NCBI RefSeq assembly: GCF_000213555.1
Contig: NZ_GL891991.1
Location: 94,148 to 105,913, forward strand
Origin: Dysgonomonas gadei ATCC BAA-286
GTDB lineage: Bacteria > Bacteroidota > Bacteroidia > Bacteroidales > Dysgonomonadaceae
Reading direction: 5' to 3'
Length of the DNA stretch: 11,766 nt
The notes under the pieces are model-generated. The model was given only the letters and a program-made list of their open reading frames with translations. It ran no database searches and was not told where the DNA came from. The position numbers and the translations under genes were made by a program. Shown piece after piece: positions 1-7,360 of the stretch; position 1 is the stretch's first letter, and each line of letters begins with the position of its first letter.

Positions 1-111
1 GAGGTAAGCCATTATACGTATTGTCTATTAATACAGAGAACGATAGTACCTTATATGTATTTATACTTATGATTAACAATACTTCTCCTGCACATATAAA
101 ACTGCAATAAT

Positions 112-675
112 ATGACAGAGCCTTTTGATCTGAAATCGTTCAATAAATTTTATACGGATTATCATCCGCGTTTTATTCGTTTTGCGAATACTTATGTGAG
201 AGATATATCCATTGCTGAAGATATCACAACTGAGGCGTTTATGACGTGCTGGGAGAATAGAGCCAATATGGAGCCAGGTTCCAATGTAAGGGCTTATGTG
301 TTGACTATTATAAAAAATAAATGCCTTAATCATCTTCAGCATAAAAGAATACAGATCAAAACTTTGGATAATATTCAGGATATAGCTCATTGGGAGCTTA
401 ATGTACGCATAACAACACTTTCGGCGTGCGATCCGGAAGAAGTTTTTTCGGTGGAGATAGAAAATATCATAAATCAAACGTTGGCCGCTTTACCAGAAAG
501 AACACTGGAAGTATTTAAAATGAGCAGATACGAAAATAAGACACATAAAGAGATTGCAGATGCTTTGAATATTACAACGAAAGGTGTTGAGTTTCATATC
601 ACAAAGGCCTTGACGCAACTTCGGTCCGGCCTTAAAGACTACATGTCTGTATTTTTGGCATTTTTTTCCATATAA
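112..675 (+). CDS. ECF-type RNA polymerase sigma factor (FecI-like, Bacteroidetes PUL family)
   Basis: This 187-residue protein is the usual size for a group 4 (ECF) sigma factor, which directs RNA polymerase to a small set of promoters. Region 2 spans about residues 10-80: FNKFYTDYHPRFIRFANTYV leads into AEDITTEAFMTCWEN, the core-binding and -10 recognition helices. Region 4 spans about 115-175, with ALPERTLEVFKMSRYENKTH followed by the helix-turn-helix KEIADALNITTKGVEFHI. There is no region 1 or 3. The ATG at 112 gives the complete region 2. The gene sits 78 bases upstream of a FecR-type anti-sigma factor and then susC/susD, the standard order for trans-envelope signalling PULs, so the likely targets are the susCD promoter and perhaps its own operon. 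The 111 bases upstream show no clear Bacteroidetes promoter. The family call is secure; the regulon is inferred. Confidence 0.93.
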   Translation: MTEPFDLKSFNKFYTDYHPRFIRFANTYVRDISIAEDITTEAFMTCWENRANMEPGSNVRAYVLTIIKNKCLNHLQHKRIQIKTLDNIQDIAHWELNVRITTLSACDPEEVFSVEIENIINQTLAALPERTLEVFKMSRYENKTHKEIADALNITTKGVEFHITKALTQLRSGLKDYMSVFLAFFSI

Positions 676-753
676 AAGGAATTTTAAAAAAACTGTTTTT
701 TTCACTAGGGATGTTTGCTCCTCATCTGTTATTTATATAGAGGTTAATAAAAA

Positions 754-1719
754 ATGGATTTTAAATTACTATATAAGTTTTTTGAGGGTCTTACAACTCA
801 GGAGGAAGATGAGACAATAAGACAGTGGGTAACGGATTCTCCGGAAAATGAAAAACGTTTTTTCGAAGAACGTAAAATATTCGATGCTATAGTCCTTAAT
901 ACGACAGAGCCGGATATTAAAGAGAATATAGAGAGCCAATCTGTAGTATCAGGAAATCGTCCGCGTATATCTAGCTATTTCAGAGAACTTATAAAAATAG
1001 CGGCAATTGTAGCTATTACTTTGTTGGGTAGCTGGTATTATTTTATCCACATAAATAAGAGTAATAAACTGGTCGCAATGCAAACTATTTCAGTACCTGC
1101 CGGGCAGCGTCTGAACATAGTATTACCCGATGGTACCGATGTGTGGCTGAATGCCAAGACAACAATAAAATATCCGGTATCTTTTAACGAAAAGGAACGG
1201 TTGATACTGTTGGATGGACAGGCTTATTTTGATGTGGCTAAGGACAAAGAAGTCCCTTTTCTTGTTAAAACGCGGGATGGAATAATTCAGGCACTGGGTA
1301 CAAAGTTTGACGTAATGGCTTATCCTGATAGCCATAGCTTTGAAACTGTGCTCATGGAGGGGAAAGTAAAAGTTAGAACTGTATGTGATTCTTTGCAGTC
1401 GATAATATTAACTCCTGGTAATAAGGCATATCTGAAAAACGGAAAATTAGAAACCGCATATGTAGACGACTTTAGTGCTTATGAATGGAAGGATGGCCTG
1501 ATTAGCTTCAAGAATGAATCATTTGCCCAAATAATGAAATCGTTTGAAAAGGTATATGATGTAAGAATCGTGATCGAAAATCCTAAGGTTGGTAATCTTA
1601 TATACACAGGTAAATTCCGTGTTATTGATGGAGTGGATTATGCTTTACGTGTATTGCAGAAAGATGTTAAGTTTAAATATGAAAGGGATACCGAAAAGCA
1701 TATTGTGCATATAAAGTAG
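754..1719 (+). CDS. FecR-family anti-sigma factor (membrane regulator of the adjacent ECF sigma)
   Basis: This 321-residue inner-membrane protein holds the neighbouring sigma factor inactive until an outer-membrane signal arrives. Residues 1-75 form the cytoplasmic part, starting LLYKFFEGLTTQEEDETIRQW, the short sigma-binding region seen in Bacteroidetes FecR proteins. One transmembrane helix follows at about 80-99 (LIKIAAIVAITLLGSWYYF). The periplasmic FecR domain covers about 113-207, with the family motifs VPAGQRLNIVLPDGTDVWLNA, GQAYFDVAKD, PFLVKT and LGTKFDV. The C-terminal domain (about 248-321, ISFKNESFAQIMKSFEKVYDV) resembles DUF4974, an STN-like fold thought to contact the STN domain of the partner SusC. 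That SusC has such a domain, which supports the pairing. The gene probably shares a transcript with the sigma gene. Confidence 0.93.
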   Translation: MDFKLLYKFFEGLTTQEEDETIRQWVTDSPENEKRFFEERKIFDAIVLNTTEPDIKENIESQSVVSGNRPRISSYFRELIKIAAIVAITLLGSWYYFIHINKSNKLVAMQTISVPAGQRLNIVLPDGTDVWLNAKTTIKYPVSFNEKERLILLDGQAYFDVAKDKEVPFLVKTRDGIIQALGTKFDVMAYPDSHSFETVLMEGKVKVRTVCDSLQSIILTPGNKAYLKNGKLETAYVDDFSAYEWKDGLISFKNESFAQIMKSFEKVYDVRIVIENPKVGNLIYTGKFRVIDGVDYALRVLQKDVKFKYERDTEKHIVHIK

Positions 1720-1930
1720 ATGTTGATAAATAGTGTAAACAAAAATAGATGTGTAGTGGATAAAATTATATCCGGAAAAGACATATAACCGCATAAGGAA
1801 AGGGAATATAGTGTTAAAATTCGTTATTTGTTTTCTGTAATTTATTTAATGAGTAGATACAATCATTGTTTAGTTTAACCTTATAAAAAAGATCGCCTAT
1901 GGGAAACATCTAAAAACGCTTTTATCGTGT

Positions 1931-1968
1931 AAACGAAAAAGCCAATAAGTGCGGCAACACCTATTGGC
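1931..1968 (-). terminator. Intrinsic terminator on the minus strand inside the susC leader
   Basis: The arms GCCAATA (1941-1947) and TATTGGC (1962-1968) pair perfectly. After one A/C mismatch, GTG (1949-1951) pairs with CAC (1958-1960) around a six-base loop. Read on the minus strand, the stem is followed directly by TTTTTCGTTT (1940-1931). Read on the plus strand it is followed by TGGAAAATC, which is not a terminator tail. The orientation therefore fits a minus-strand transcript, although no minus-strand protein gene lies nearby. Confidence 0.6.
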
Positions 1969-1997
1969 TGGAAAATCAATACAATTTTTAGATCATA
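1931..1997 (-). ncRNA. Candidate cis-antisense small RNA opposing the susC leader (DonS-like)
   Basis: The minus strand of the leader ends in a canonical intrinsic terminator (1931-1968). Just upstream on that strand lies a weak Bacteroidetes-type promoter: TGTTTTTG (plus-strand 2010-2003, one mismatch to TAnnTTTG) with TTTA (2032-2029, one mismatch to TTTG) 18 bases away. Transcription would start near 1997, a little before the susC ATG at 2021, giving an RNA of roughly 65 bases fully complementary to the susC leader. Small antisense RNAs in this position repress susC genes in Bacteroides fragilis PULs that also carry ECF sigma/anti-sigma pairs (the DonS type). The terminator is seen; the promoter is weak, and the RNA and its boundaries are inferred. 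Confidence 0.38.
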
Positions 1998-2020
1998 TTA
2001 ATCAAAAACATCGTAAATCT

Positions 2021-5000
2021 ATGGAAAATAAAGTTTTTCACGACCGCTTTTTGTTGAAAAATGAAAAAATTAAACATTTTTTTAGAATCATGAAAATCAC
2101 GACGTTGTTATTATTCGTCGGAATCCTCTCTATTTATGCTGAAGACTCTTATTCACAAAAAGCAAGAGTTACAATCAATGAAAAAAATATCAGGCTCGAT
2201 AAGGTACTGACAGAAATAGAGAAGCAGACCGATTATCTTTTTATTTATAATGATAAAGTAGAAACAGATCAGAAAGTATCGGTAAAGGCTAATACCAAGC
2301 CTGTTTACCAAGTATTAAACGATTTGTTTAAAGAAACGAATGTCAACTATTCGATGGAGGGTTCACATATCATCTTGTCGAATAGAAATGAACCGGAGGT
2401 ATCTTTTGTAAATACTCCTTTACAGGAAGGGAAAACGATAACCGGTAAGGTTCAGGACGAACAAGGTGAACCTTTGGTCGGAGTAAGTGTCGCTGTAAAA
2501 GGAACTACTACCGGTACTGTAACCGATATTAACGGGGGATACACGCTCAAGGTAACAAACCCGAACGCTACACTGTTTTTTTCATTTATCGGATTCCTTT
2601 CTCAGGAAGTGGAACTCAAAGGACAAAGTACTGTAAATATAACTTTGGCAGAAGATGTGAAGGTACTGGACGAAATAGTGGTAGTCGGTTATGGTGTGCA
2701 ACGTAAGATAGATGTGACAGGTTCGATATCTGTTACTAAATCAGATGAAATACTCAAGCAACAATCATTCGGTGCTCTCGACGGACTGAAAGGTAAAGCT
2801 TCCGGGGTGAATATTTTCTCAAACTCGGGACAGCCTGGAGGTGCTTCGCGCGTGATGATTCGCGGTATAGGTACTATCAATGCATCGTCCAATCCTCTTT
2901 ATGTAGTGGACGGTGTTGCTATGGATGATTTTAAATTTTTGAATCCGAACGATATCGAACGCGTAGAGGTACTGAAAGACGCATCGTCTGCTGCTATCTA
3001 CGGTGCACGTGGTGCAAATGGTGTAATATTGGTAACTACTAAGCGCGGACTAACCGGTACAGGTGTGAAGATCAGCTACAATGGGTCGGTAAGTATGAGC
3101 ACAATGGCTAACTATATAGATGTAATGAACTCTGAAGAATGGATGGAAGCATTTATGATTGGTCAGGCTAATGCTAATAAATATCAGGGAAAAAACTATT
3201 CACTGAATGTTAAAGACTATTTTAAGGATCCGAATTTGTTCACGTCAGATGGGAAACCTATCTATGATACTGACTGGCAAAAAGAAGCAACACGCACAGC
3301 TTTCTCTCACAATCATCAATTGAGTATACAGCAAGGAGGAAAAGATTCGTCTGTAGGTGCTTTCCTAAACTATACCGATCAACAAGGTATCATGTTGAAT
3401 TCATATATGAAACGTCTGAATGCAAAGATGGCATATGATGCCAAACCTACTGCATGGCTGTCTACCGCTATAAACTTATTGGTAAATCATACATGGGGTA
3501 ATGAGGCGGAAGAAACAGGTGGCCATCAGATGCCACGTCGTTCTATGCTGGAGATGGTTCCGTTTATGCCGGTTAAATTTCCTGATGGAGGATGGTCTAA
3601 TTCTACTTCTATATCGGATGAACTGGGGCTTGAAGGTATGGCTAATCCTGTACACGTACTGAAAACTCAGGAGCGCATGAGATACCGTACTCAGATATTC
3701 GGTAATGCAGCTTTGACATTCCATTTAGCACCGGGACTGGATTTGAAAACACAATTCGGTATCGACAGCCACTTTGATAAAGAAAGAGATTATTCTCCGA
3801 CCGATCTGTCTAACATCTCTTATCCTAATGGAGATGCACGTATAAAAGATATAAATATGTTTTTCTGGCAGGAAGAGACTTATCTGACTTATCTGAAAAC
3901 TTTAGATAAACACCGGATTAATCTCATGGCAGGTCTTTCTTGGCAGGAAAGAGTATTCAGGACAAATCAGAGCCAGACAAAAGGTTTCACTGACGACTTC
4001 TACGGTACTAATAATATGGGAGTGGGTACATTGCCTGAAAAACCGGGTTCGGAATATCAGAAATGGTCTATGAACTCATACTTCCTCAGAGCCGCTTATA
4101 CTTATAACGATAAGTATATGACTACACTGACAGGTCGTATAGACGGATCATCCCGTTTCGGTGAAAATAATAAATATGCTTTCTTCCCATCTGCCGGTCT
4201 TGGTTGGTTGATGTCGAATGAAGATTTTATGAAAGATATTAATGCAATAAGTAATCTCAAGTTGCATACCAGTTATGGTATCACAGGTAACTCTGAAATT
4301 CCTGTGTATCAATCTCTGGCTATGATGGGTTCGGGTACAACATTGATAAACGGTTCTCTTGTTCCTACTGCATGGCCTGACCGTTTGGCTAATCCTGACC
4401 TGAAATGGGAAAAAACATACACTTTCGATGTTGGTGTTGAATTAGGATTATTCAGAAACAGATTGAACTTCGATGTGTCTTATTACAATAAAAAGACTAA
4501 AGACTTATTATTGGCACGTCCTGTCCCTTATCATACAGGTTATTCGTCGGTGATGTCGAATATGGGAGAAGTGACCAATCAGGGGGTTGACATATTAATC
4601 AGTTCTACTAATGTTGAAACCTCTGACTTCACATGGGGTACAACCTTGAATATGAACTATAATAAGAATAAGATCAATGCTCTGGGTGAAAATAATGAAG
4701 ATATTTTCCCTGATCCGAGTTGGGTGTCAGGCCCGCAGACGATCTTACGTGTAGGTGAATCGCTCAGTTCATTCTGGGGTTACGAAAGACTTGGTATCTG
4801 GACAGAAGAAGATAAGGCTGCAGGCCGTATTCCGTCAGGACAGATAGTCGGTCAGGCGAAGCGTTCAGCTGAGAAGAAAGTTCTGGGTAAAGGTATTCCT
4901 GATATTACAGGTAGCTTTATCAATAATTTCCGCTACAAGAACTTTGATATGACTATAGATATGCAGTTTGTTCTGGGTGTGGATGTGCTTCAGCAGTTTA

Positions 5001-5410
5001 CTCACTCTTTGGAAGACCGTTTCGGTCTGACTAACGGTGAAAAAGCCATATTACATGATGCATGGTCCCCGTCTAATCCGAATACAATTGTACAGGCAAT
5101 CCGTAATGGAGCCAGAGATGGCCAAAGCTCTGAACTTGATTCACGTTGGGTAGCAGATGGTTCATACTTGCGTGCTAATCTGATCCAGTTGGGGTATACA
5201 TTCAACCCTAAAATGATCAAGCCATTATCTCTAAGCTCTTTGCGCGTTTATTTTGGTGTGAACAACGCATTCCTGATCAAATCAAGTGATTTCAGAGGAT
5301 ATGATCCGGAAGCAACATCACAAGGTGATAACCAATGGGGGCAGAACATGTTCTTCTTCCAATACCCTAAACCTCGTACATTTACCTTTGGTGTCAGCGC
5401 AACATTTTAA
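2021..5410 (+). CDS. SusC/RagA-family TonB-dependent outer membrane transporter with N-terminal STN domain
   Basis: This is the outer-membrane channel that imports oligosaccharides with SusD, powered by TonB. From the ATG at 2021 it is 1129 residues. A signal peptide lies at about 20-45 (FRIMKITTLLLFVGILSIYA, then EDSYSQ); Bacteroidetes SusCs with STN domains often have such a long charged start. The STN (secretin/TonB N-terminal) domain at about 48-120 is the signalling module that contacts FecR. A carboxypeptidase-D-like domain follows at about 138-212 (ITGKVQDEQGEPLVGVSVAVKG), then the TonB-box-like DEIVVVGYG (217-225), the plug (about 230-345, with LYVVDGV and the family motif IERVEVLKDASSAAIYGARG), and a long beta-barrel ending in FGVSATF with C-terminal Phe. 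I prefer 2021 over the in-frame GTG at 1949, which lies inside a hairpin; the ATG at 2090 remains possible. susD follows 18 bases downstream. Confidence 0.95.
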   Translation: MENKVFHDRFLLKNEKIKHFFRIMKITTLLLFVGILSIYAEDSYSQKARVTINEKNIRLDKVLTEIEKQTDYLFIYNDKVETDQKVSVKANTKPVYQVLNDLFKETNVNYSMEGSHIILSNRNEPEVSFVNTPLQEGKTITGKVQDEQGEPLVGVSVAVKGTTTGTVTDINGGYTLKVTNPNATLFFSFIGFLSQEVELKGQSTVNITLAEDVKVLDEIVVVGYGVQRKIDVTGSISVTKSDEILKQQSFGALDGLKGKASGVNIFSNSGQPGGASRVMIRGIGTINASSNPLYVVDGVAMDDFKFLNPNDIERVEVLKDASSAAIYGARGANGVILVTTKRGLTGTGVKISYNGSVSMSTMANYIDVMNSEEWMEAFMIGQANANKYQGKNYSLNVKDYFKDPNLFTSDGKPIYDTDWQKEATRTAFSHNHQLSIQQGGKDSSVGAFLNYTDQQGIMLNSYMKRLNAKMAYDAKPTAWLSTAINLLVNHTWGNEAEETGGHQMPRRSMLEMVPFMPVKFPDGGWSNSTSISDELGLEGMANPVHVLKTQERMRYRTQIFGNAALTFHLAPGLDLKTQFGIDSHFDKERDYSPTDLSNISYPNGDARIKDINMFFWQEETYLTYLKTLDKHRINLMAGLSWQERVFRTNQSQTKGFTDDFYGTNNMGVGTLPEKPGSEYQKWSMNSYFLRAAYTYNDKYMTTLTGRIDGSSRFGENNKYAFFPSAGLGWLMSNEDFMKDINAISNLKLHTSYGITGNSEIPVYQSLAMMGSGTTLINGSLVPTAWPDRLANPDLKWEKTYTFDVGVELGLFRNRLNFDVSYYNKKTKDLLLARPVPYHTGYSSVMSNMGEVTNQGVDILISSTNVETSDFTWGTTLNMNYNKNKINALGENNEDIFPDPSWVSGPQTILRVGESLSSFWGYERLGIWTEEDKAAGRIPSGQIVGQAKRSAEKKVLGKGIPDITGSFINNFRYKNFDMTIDMQFVLGVDVLQQFTHSLEDRFGLTNGEKAILHDAWSPSNPNTIVQAIRNGARDGQSSELDSRWVADGSYLRANLIQLGYTFNPKMIKPLSLSSLRVYFGVNNAFLIKSSDFRGYDPEATSQGDNQWGQNMFFFQYPKPRTFTFGVSATF

Positions 5411-5428
5411 TAACCCTGGAATATAAAT

Positions 5429-7042
5429 ATGAAAAAGACTATGAAAATGAAAAATATATTTTTAGGATTAGTGAGTTTATTCTTTCTGGGCGCAGTCACA
5501 TCCTGTGATAGTTTTCTTGAAGAAAAACCACAACAAGATATGTCCCTGGGACAATACTATAAAACAGCAAATCATGCCCGGGCAGGAGTAAATGCCTTAT
5601 ATGCTACGGGATTCCCTACTTTCTATGATGCAGGGGTATACAATGGAGCGAGAATTGCATATGGTCCTTTCCTTTCAGGTCTGTATGACAATGAATATAA
5701 GGGACAGGAAGTGATTGTTCAGTATTGTCAGGAATTGACGATTTCTCCGGCCAATATAACCAACGAGATGAGAGATTCGTGGAGGTATTGCTATCAGGCA
5801 ATCGGACGGGCAAATACAGCAATAAAATATATTCCCGGTATCACCGACCCTAATTTCGCCTCAAATGAGAAAGACCAATTGGTGGCTCAGGCTAAATTTT
5901 TCCGTGCTTTGAATTATTTTCATCTGGTAAAAAGTTACGGTGATATTCCTTTGACATTAGATCCGTTCGAATCATTAGATGACCTGTATTTATCCCGGAC
6001 AGCAACTGCACAGATATATGGTCAGATAGAAACAGACCTGAAAGATGCAGGATCCGTACTGAAGGAAGAAGCTTTTGTGAAGAATGGTTTCAGAATATCG
6101 AAGACCACCGTTGATGCATTATTAGCTAATGTTTACCTGCAAATGAGCGGTTATCCTTTATCTGCAAATAGTTATGCGAAAGCTGCAACTGTAGCGCGAG
6201 ATATTATTACAAGTAATAAACTTACCTTGACTCAGAATAAGGATAATGGAGAAAACAGCGCTTATAATATTTTGCGTACAGATGATAATCTGACAGAATA
6301 TATTTACACAAGAGAACGTTCGTCTAGTGTTGCCGGTTATGCAAGTAACTGGACTCAGCTTTCATTTCCTGTGTTTGCTGCTCAATGGGGTGTTTTCAAA
6401 TATACGCTGACCAATAATGTGATCAGGCCTATGCCTACCCTTATCAATGCATATGACCCGGCTAATGACTTACGTATTGCTGAAAGGCAGTTTTTCTTTA
6501 ATGAGTATACTTATACTAAAGATGGAAAAGAAGTCACTGCAAAATTTGAACAACCGTCTCCATGGTTTTATTTCGATGAAGAAGCTATGTTTGAAACAGG
6601 CGTGAGCGGCAGAGATTTCCCTATTATGAGATATCCGGAAGTATTGCTTATTGCAGCTGAGGCCATAGCCCAAAGCGAAGGTATAACAGCAGAGGCAGCA
6701 GGTTACCTGGCGGATGTACGTGCACGTGCTTATACTAAAATGACAAAAGAGCAGATCGTAGCAAGTCTTACTGGCTTGTCTAAAGATGCATTTATACAAG
6801 AAGTATGGACAGAACGTATACGTGAATTTTCTCTGGAACATAAGATATGGGATGATATTCAACGTACCCGCATGTATCCGGTTACTTCGGCTACAAATAA
6901 AGGAAAAGTAACATTTGTAAATGTTATAGGAGCTAAAAACCCTTGGGGTGCTACTTTCCAAGAGAAACATCTGTTGTGGCCCATTTCAGATACAGAGATG
7001 CAGCGTAATCCTCAGTTGGGACAAAACAATCCGGGTTACTAG
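5429..7042 (+). CDS. SusD/RagB-family surface glycan-binding lipoprotein
   Basis: This 537-residue lipoprotein forms the lid on the SusC barrel and captures glycan at the cell surface. The signal peptide ends in the lipobox VTSC with the lipidated Cys at residue 26; the following DSFLEEKPQQD is a typical start for mature SusD proteins. The helical TPR-like core carries the family hallmark AKFFRALNYFHLVKSYGDIP at about 155-174. The C-terminal half holds MRYPEVLLIAAEAIAQSEG, then RIREFSLEHKIWDDIQRTR, and closes with HLLWPISDTEMQRNPQLGQN, all usual for the SusD/RagB family. It lies 18 bases after susC and must be cotranscribed with it; a terminator follows about 85 bases after the stop. Substrate cannot be read from the sequence, but the GH92 gene downstream suggests a mannose-containing glycan. 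Confidence 0.95.
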   Translation: MKKTMKMKNIFLGLVSLFFLGAVTSCDSFLEEKPQQDMSLGQYYKTANHARAGVNALYATGFPTFYDAGVYNGARIAYGPFLSGLYDNEYKGQEVIVQYCQELTISPANITNEMRDSWRYCYQAIGRANTAIKYIPGITDPNFASNEKDQLVAQAKFFRALNYFHLVKSYGDIPLTLDPFESLDDLYLSRTATAQIYGQIETDLKDAGSVLKEEAFVKNGFRISKTTVDALLANVYLQMSGYPLSANSYAKAATVARDIITSNKLTLTQNKDNGENSAYNILRTDDNLTEYIYTRERSSSVAGYASNWTQLSFPVFAAQWGVFKYTLTNNVIRPMPTLINAYDPANDLRIAERQFFFNEYTYTKDGKEVTAKFEQPSPWFYFDEEAMFETGVSGRDFPIMRYPEVLLIAAEAIAQSEGITAEAAGYLADVRARAYTKMTKEQIVASLTGLSKDAFIQEVWTERIREFSLEHKIWDDIQRTRMYPVTSATNKGKVTFVNVIGAKNPWGATFQEKHLLWPISDTEMQRNPQLGQNNPGY

Positions 7043-7125
7043 TGCTTGTGCCTGGACAATATAAGCCTTTATGATTTCTGTATTTGAATTCATTTCTGAG
7101 AGGTATTAGGTTTTTCAGAAAAGGC

Positions 7126-7163
7126 AAAGAAGGGGGTTGCCTGGGAAGGCGACCCTATTCTTT
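7126..7163 (+). terminator. Intrinsic terminator ending the susCD transcript
   Basis: GGGTTGCC (7134-7141) pairs with GGCGACCC (7148-7155), including one G/T wobble, around the loop TGGGAA. Below a two-base mismatched step, AAAGAA (7126-7131) pairs with TTCTTT (7158-7163). The pyrimidine-rich tail overlaps the lower stem. It lies 84 bases after the susD stop and separates susCD from the GH92 gene. Confidence 0.75.
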
Positions 7164-7200
7164 ATCTGTTATAAATTATTAAATGATTAACAAATGTCTT

Positions 7201-7227
7201 TTTGTTTCAGTTTATTATGTAAATTTG
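7201..7227 (+). promoter_or_regulatory. Candidate housekeeping promoter for the GH92 gene
   Basis: TAAATTTG at 7220-7227 matches the Bacteroidetes -7 consensus TAnnTTTG perfectly. A TTTG sits upstream at 7201-7204, but the 15-base spacing is shorter than the usual 19-21. Transcription would begin near 7233 and leave a leader of about 125 bases. Together with the terminator just upstream, this suggests the GH92 gene is a separate unit, possibly read by the main sigma factor and not the ECF sigma. The rest of the 318-base gap (7043-7360) is AT-rich and shows no gene. Confidence 0.45.
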
Positions 7228-7360
7228 TCATAATTGTAATTGTTGCCTGTGAATCTTTGATTAATTCTGGATATAATAATGCCTTCAGATATCGTAGAGC
7301 GGGCTTGGAAACTATAAATCGAATATAAACAAAACTAAATATATAATTAAAAATCAGACA

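Larger units (their letters stand above)
1720..2020. other. fecR-susC intergenic leader (about 300 bp)
   Basis: There is no convincing gene here. A GTG at 1949 could extend the susC frame upstream, but this would place extra residues before a normal SusC N-terminus and across a hairpin. No sequence matches the TTTG/TAnnTTTG housekeeping promoter with normal spacing, as expected if susC is read by the upstream ECF sigma factor, whose promoter motif is unknown. The notable content is the hairpin at 1941-1968, described separately. Confidence 0.7.

Noticed and set aside
73..477. Minus-strand 134-codon open frame opposite the sigma factor
   Set aside because: It is a shadow of the well-supported ECF sigma gene, with no recognisable motif.
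1827..1845. TTTG followed by TAATTTAT as a possible susC promoter
   Set aside because: The boxes are only 7 bases apart, far from the 19-21 expected, and this AT-rich stretch gives such matches easily.
6470..6970. Minus-strand 166-codon open frame opposite susD
   Set aside because: It lies entirely inside a clear susD gene and reads as cysteine- and tyrosine-rich antisense with no domain.
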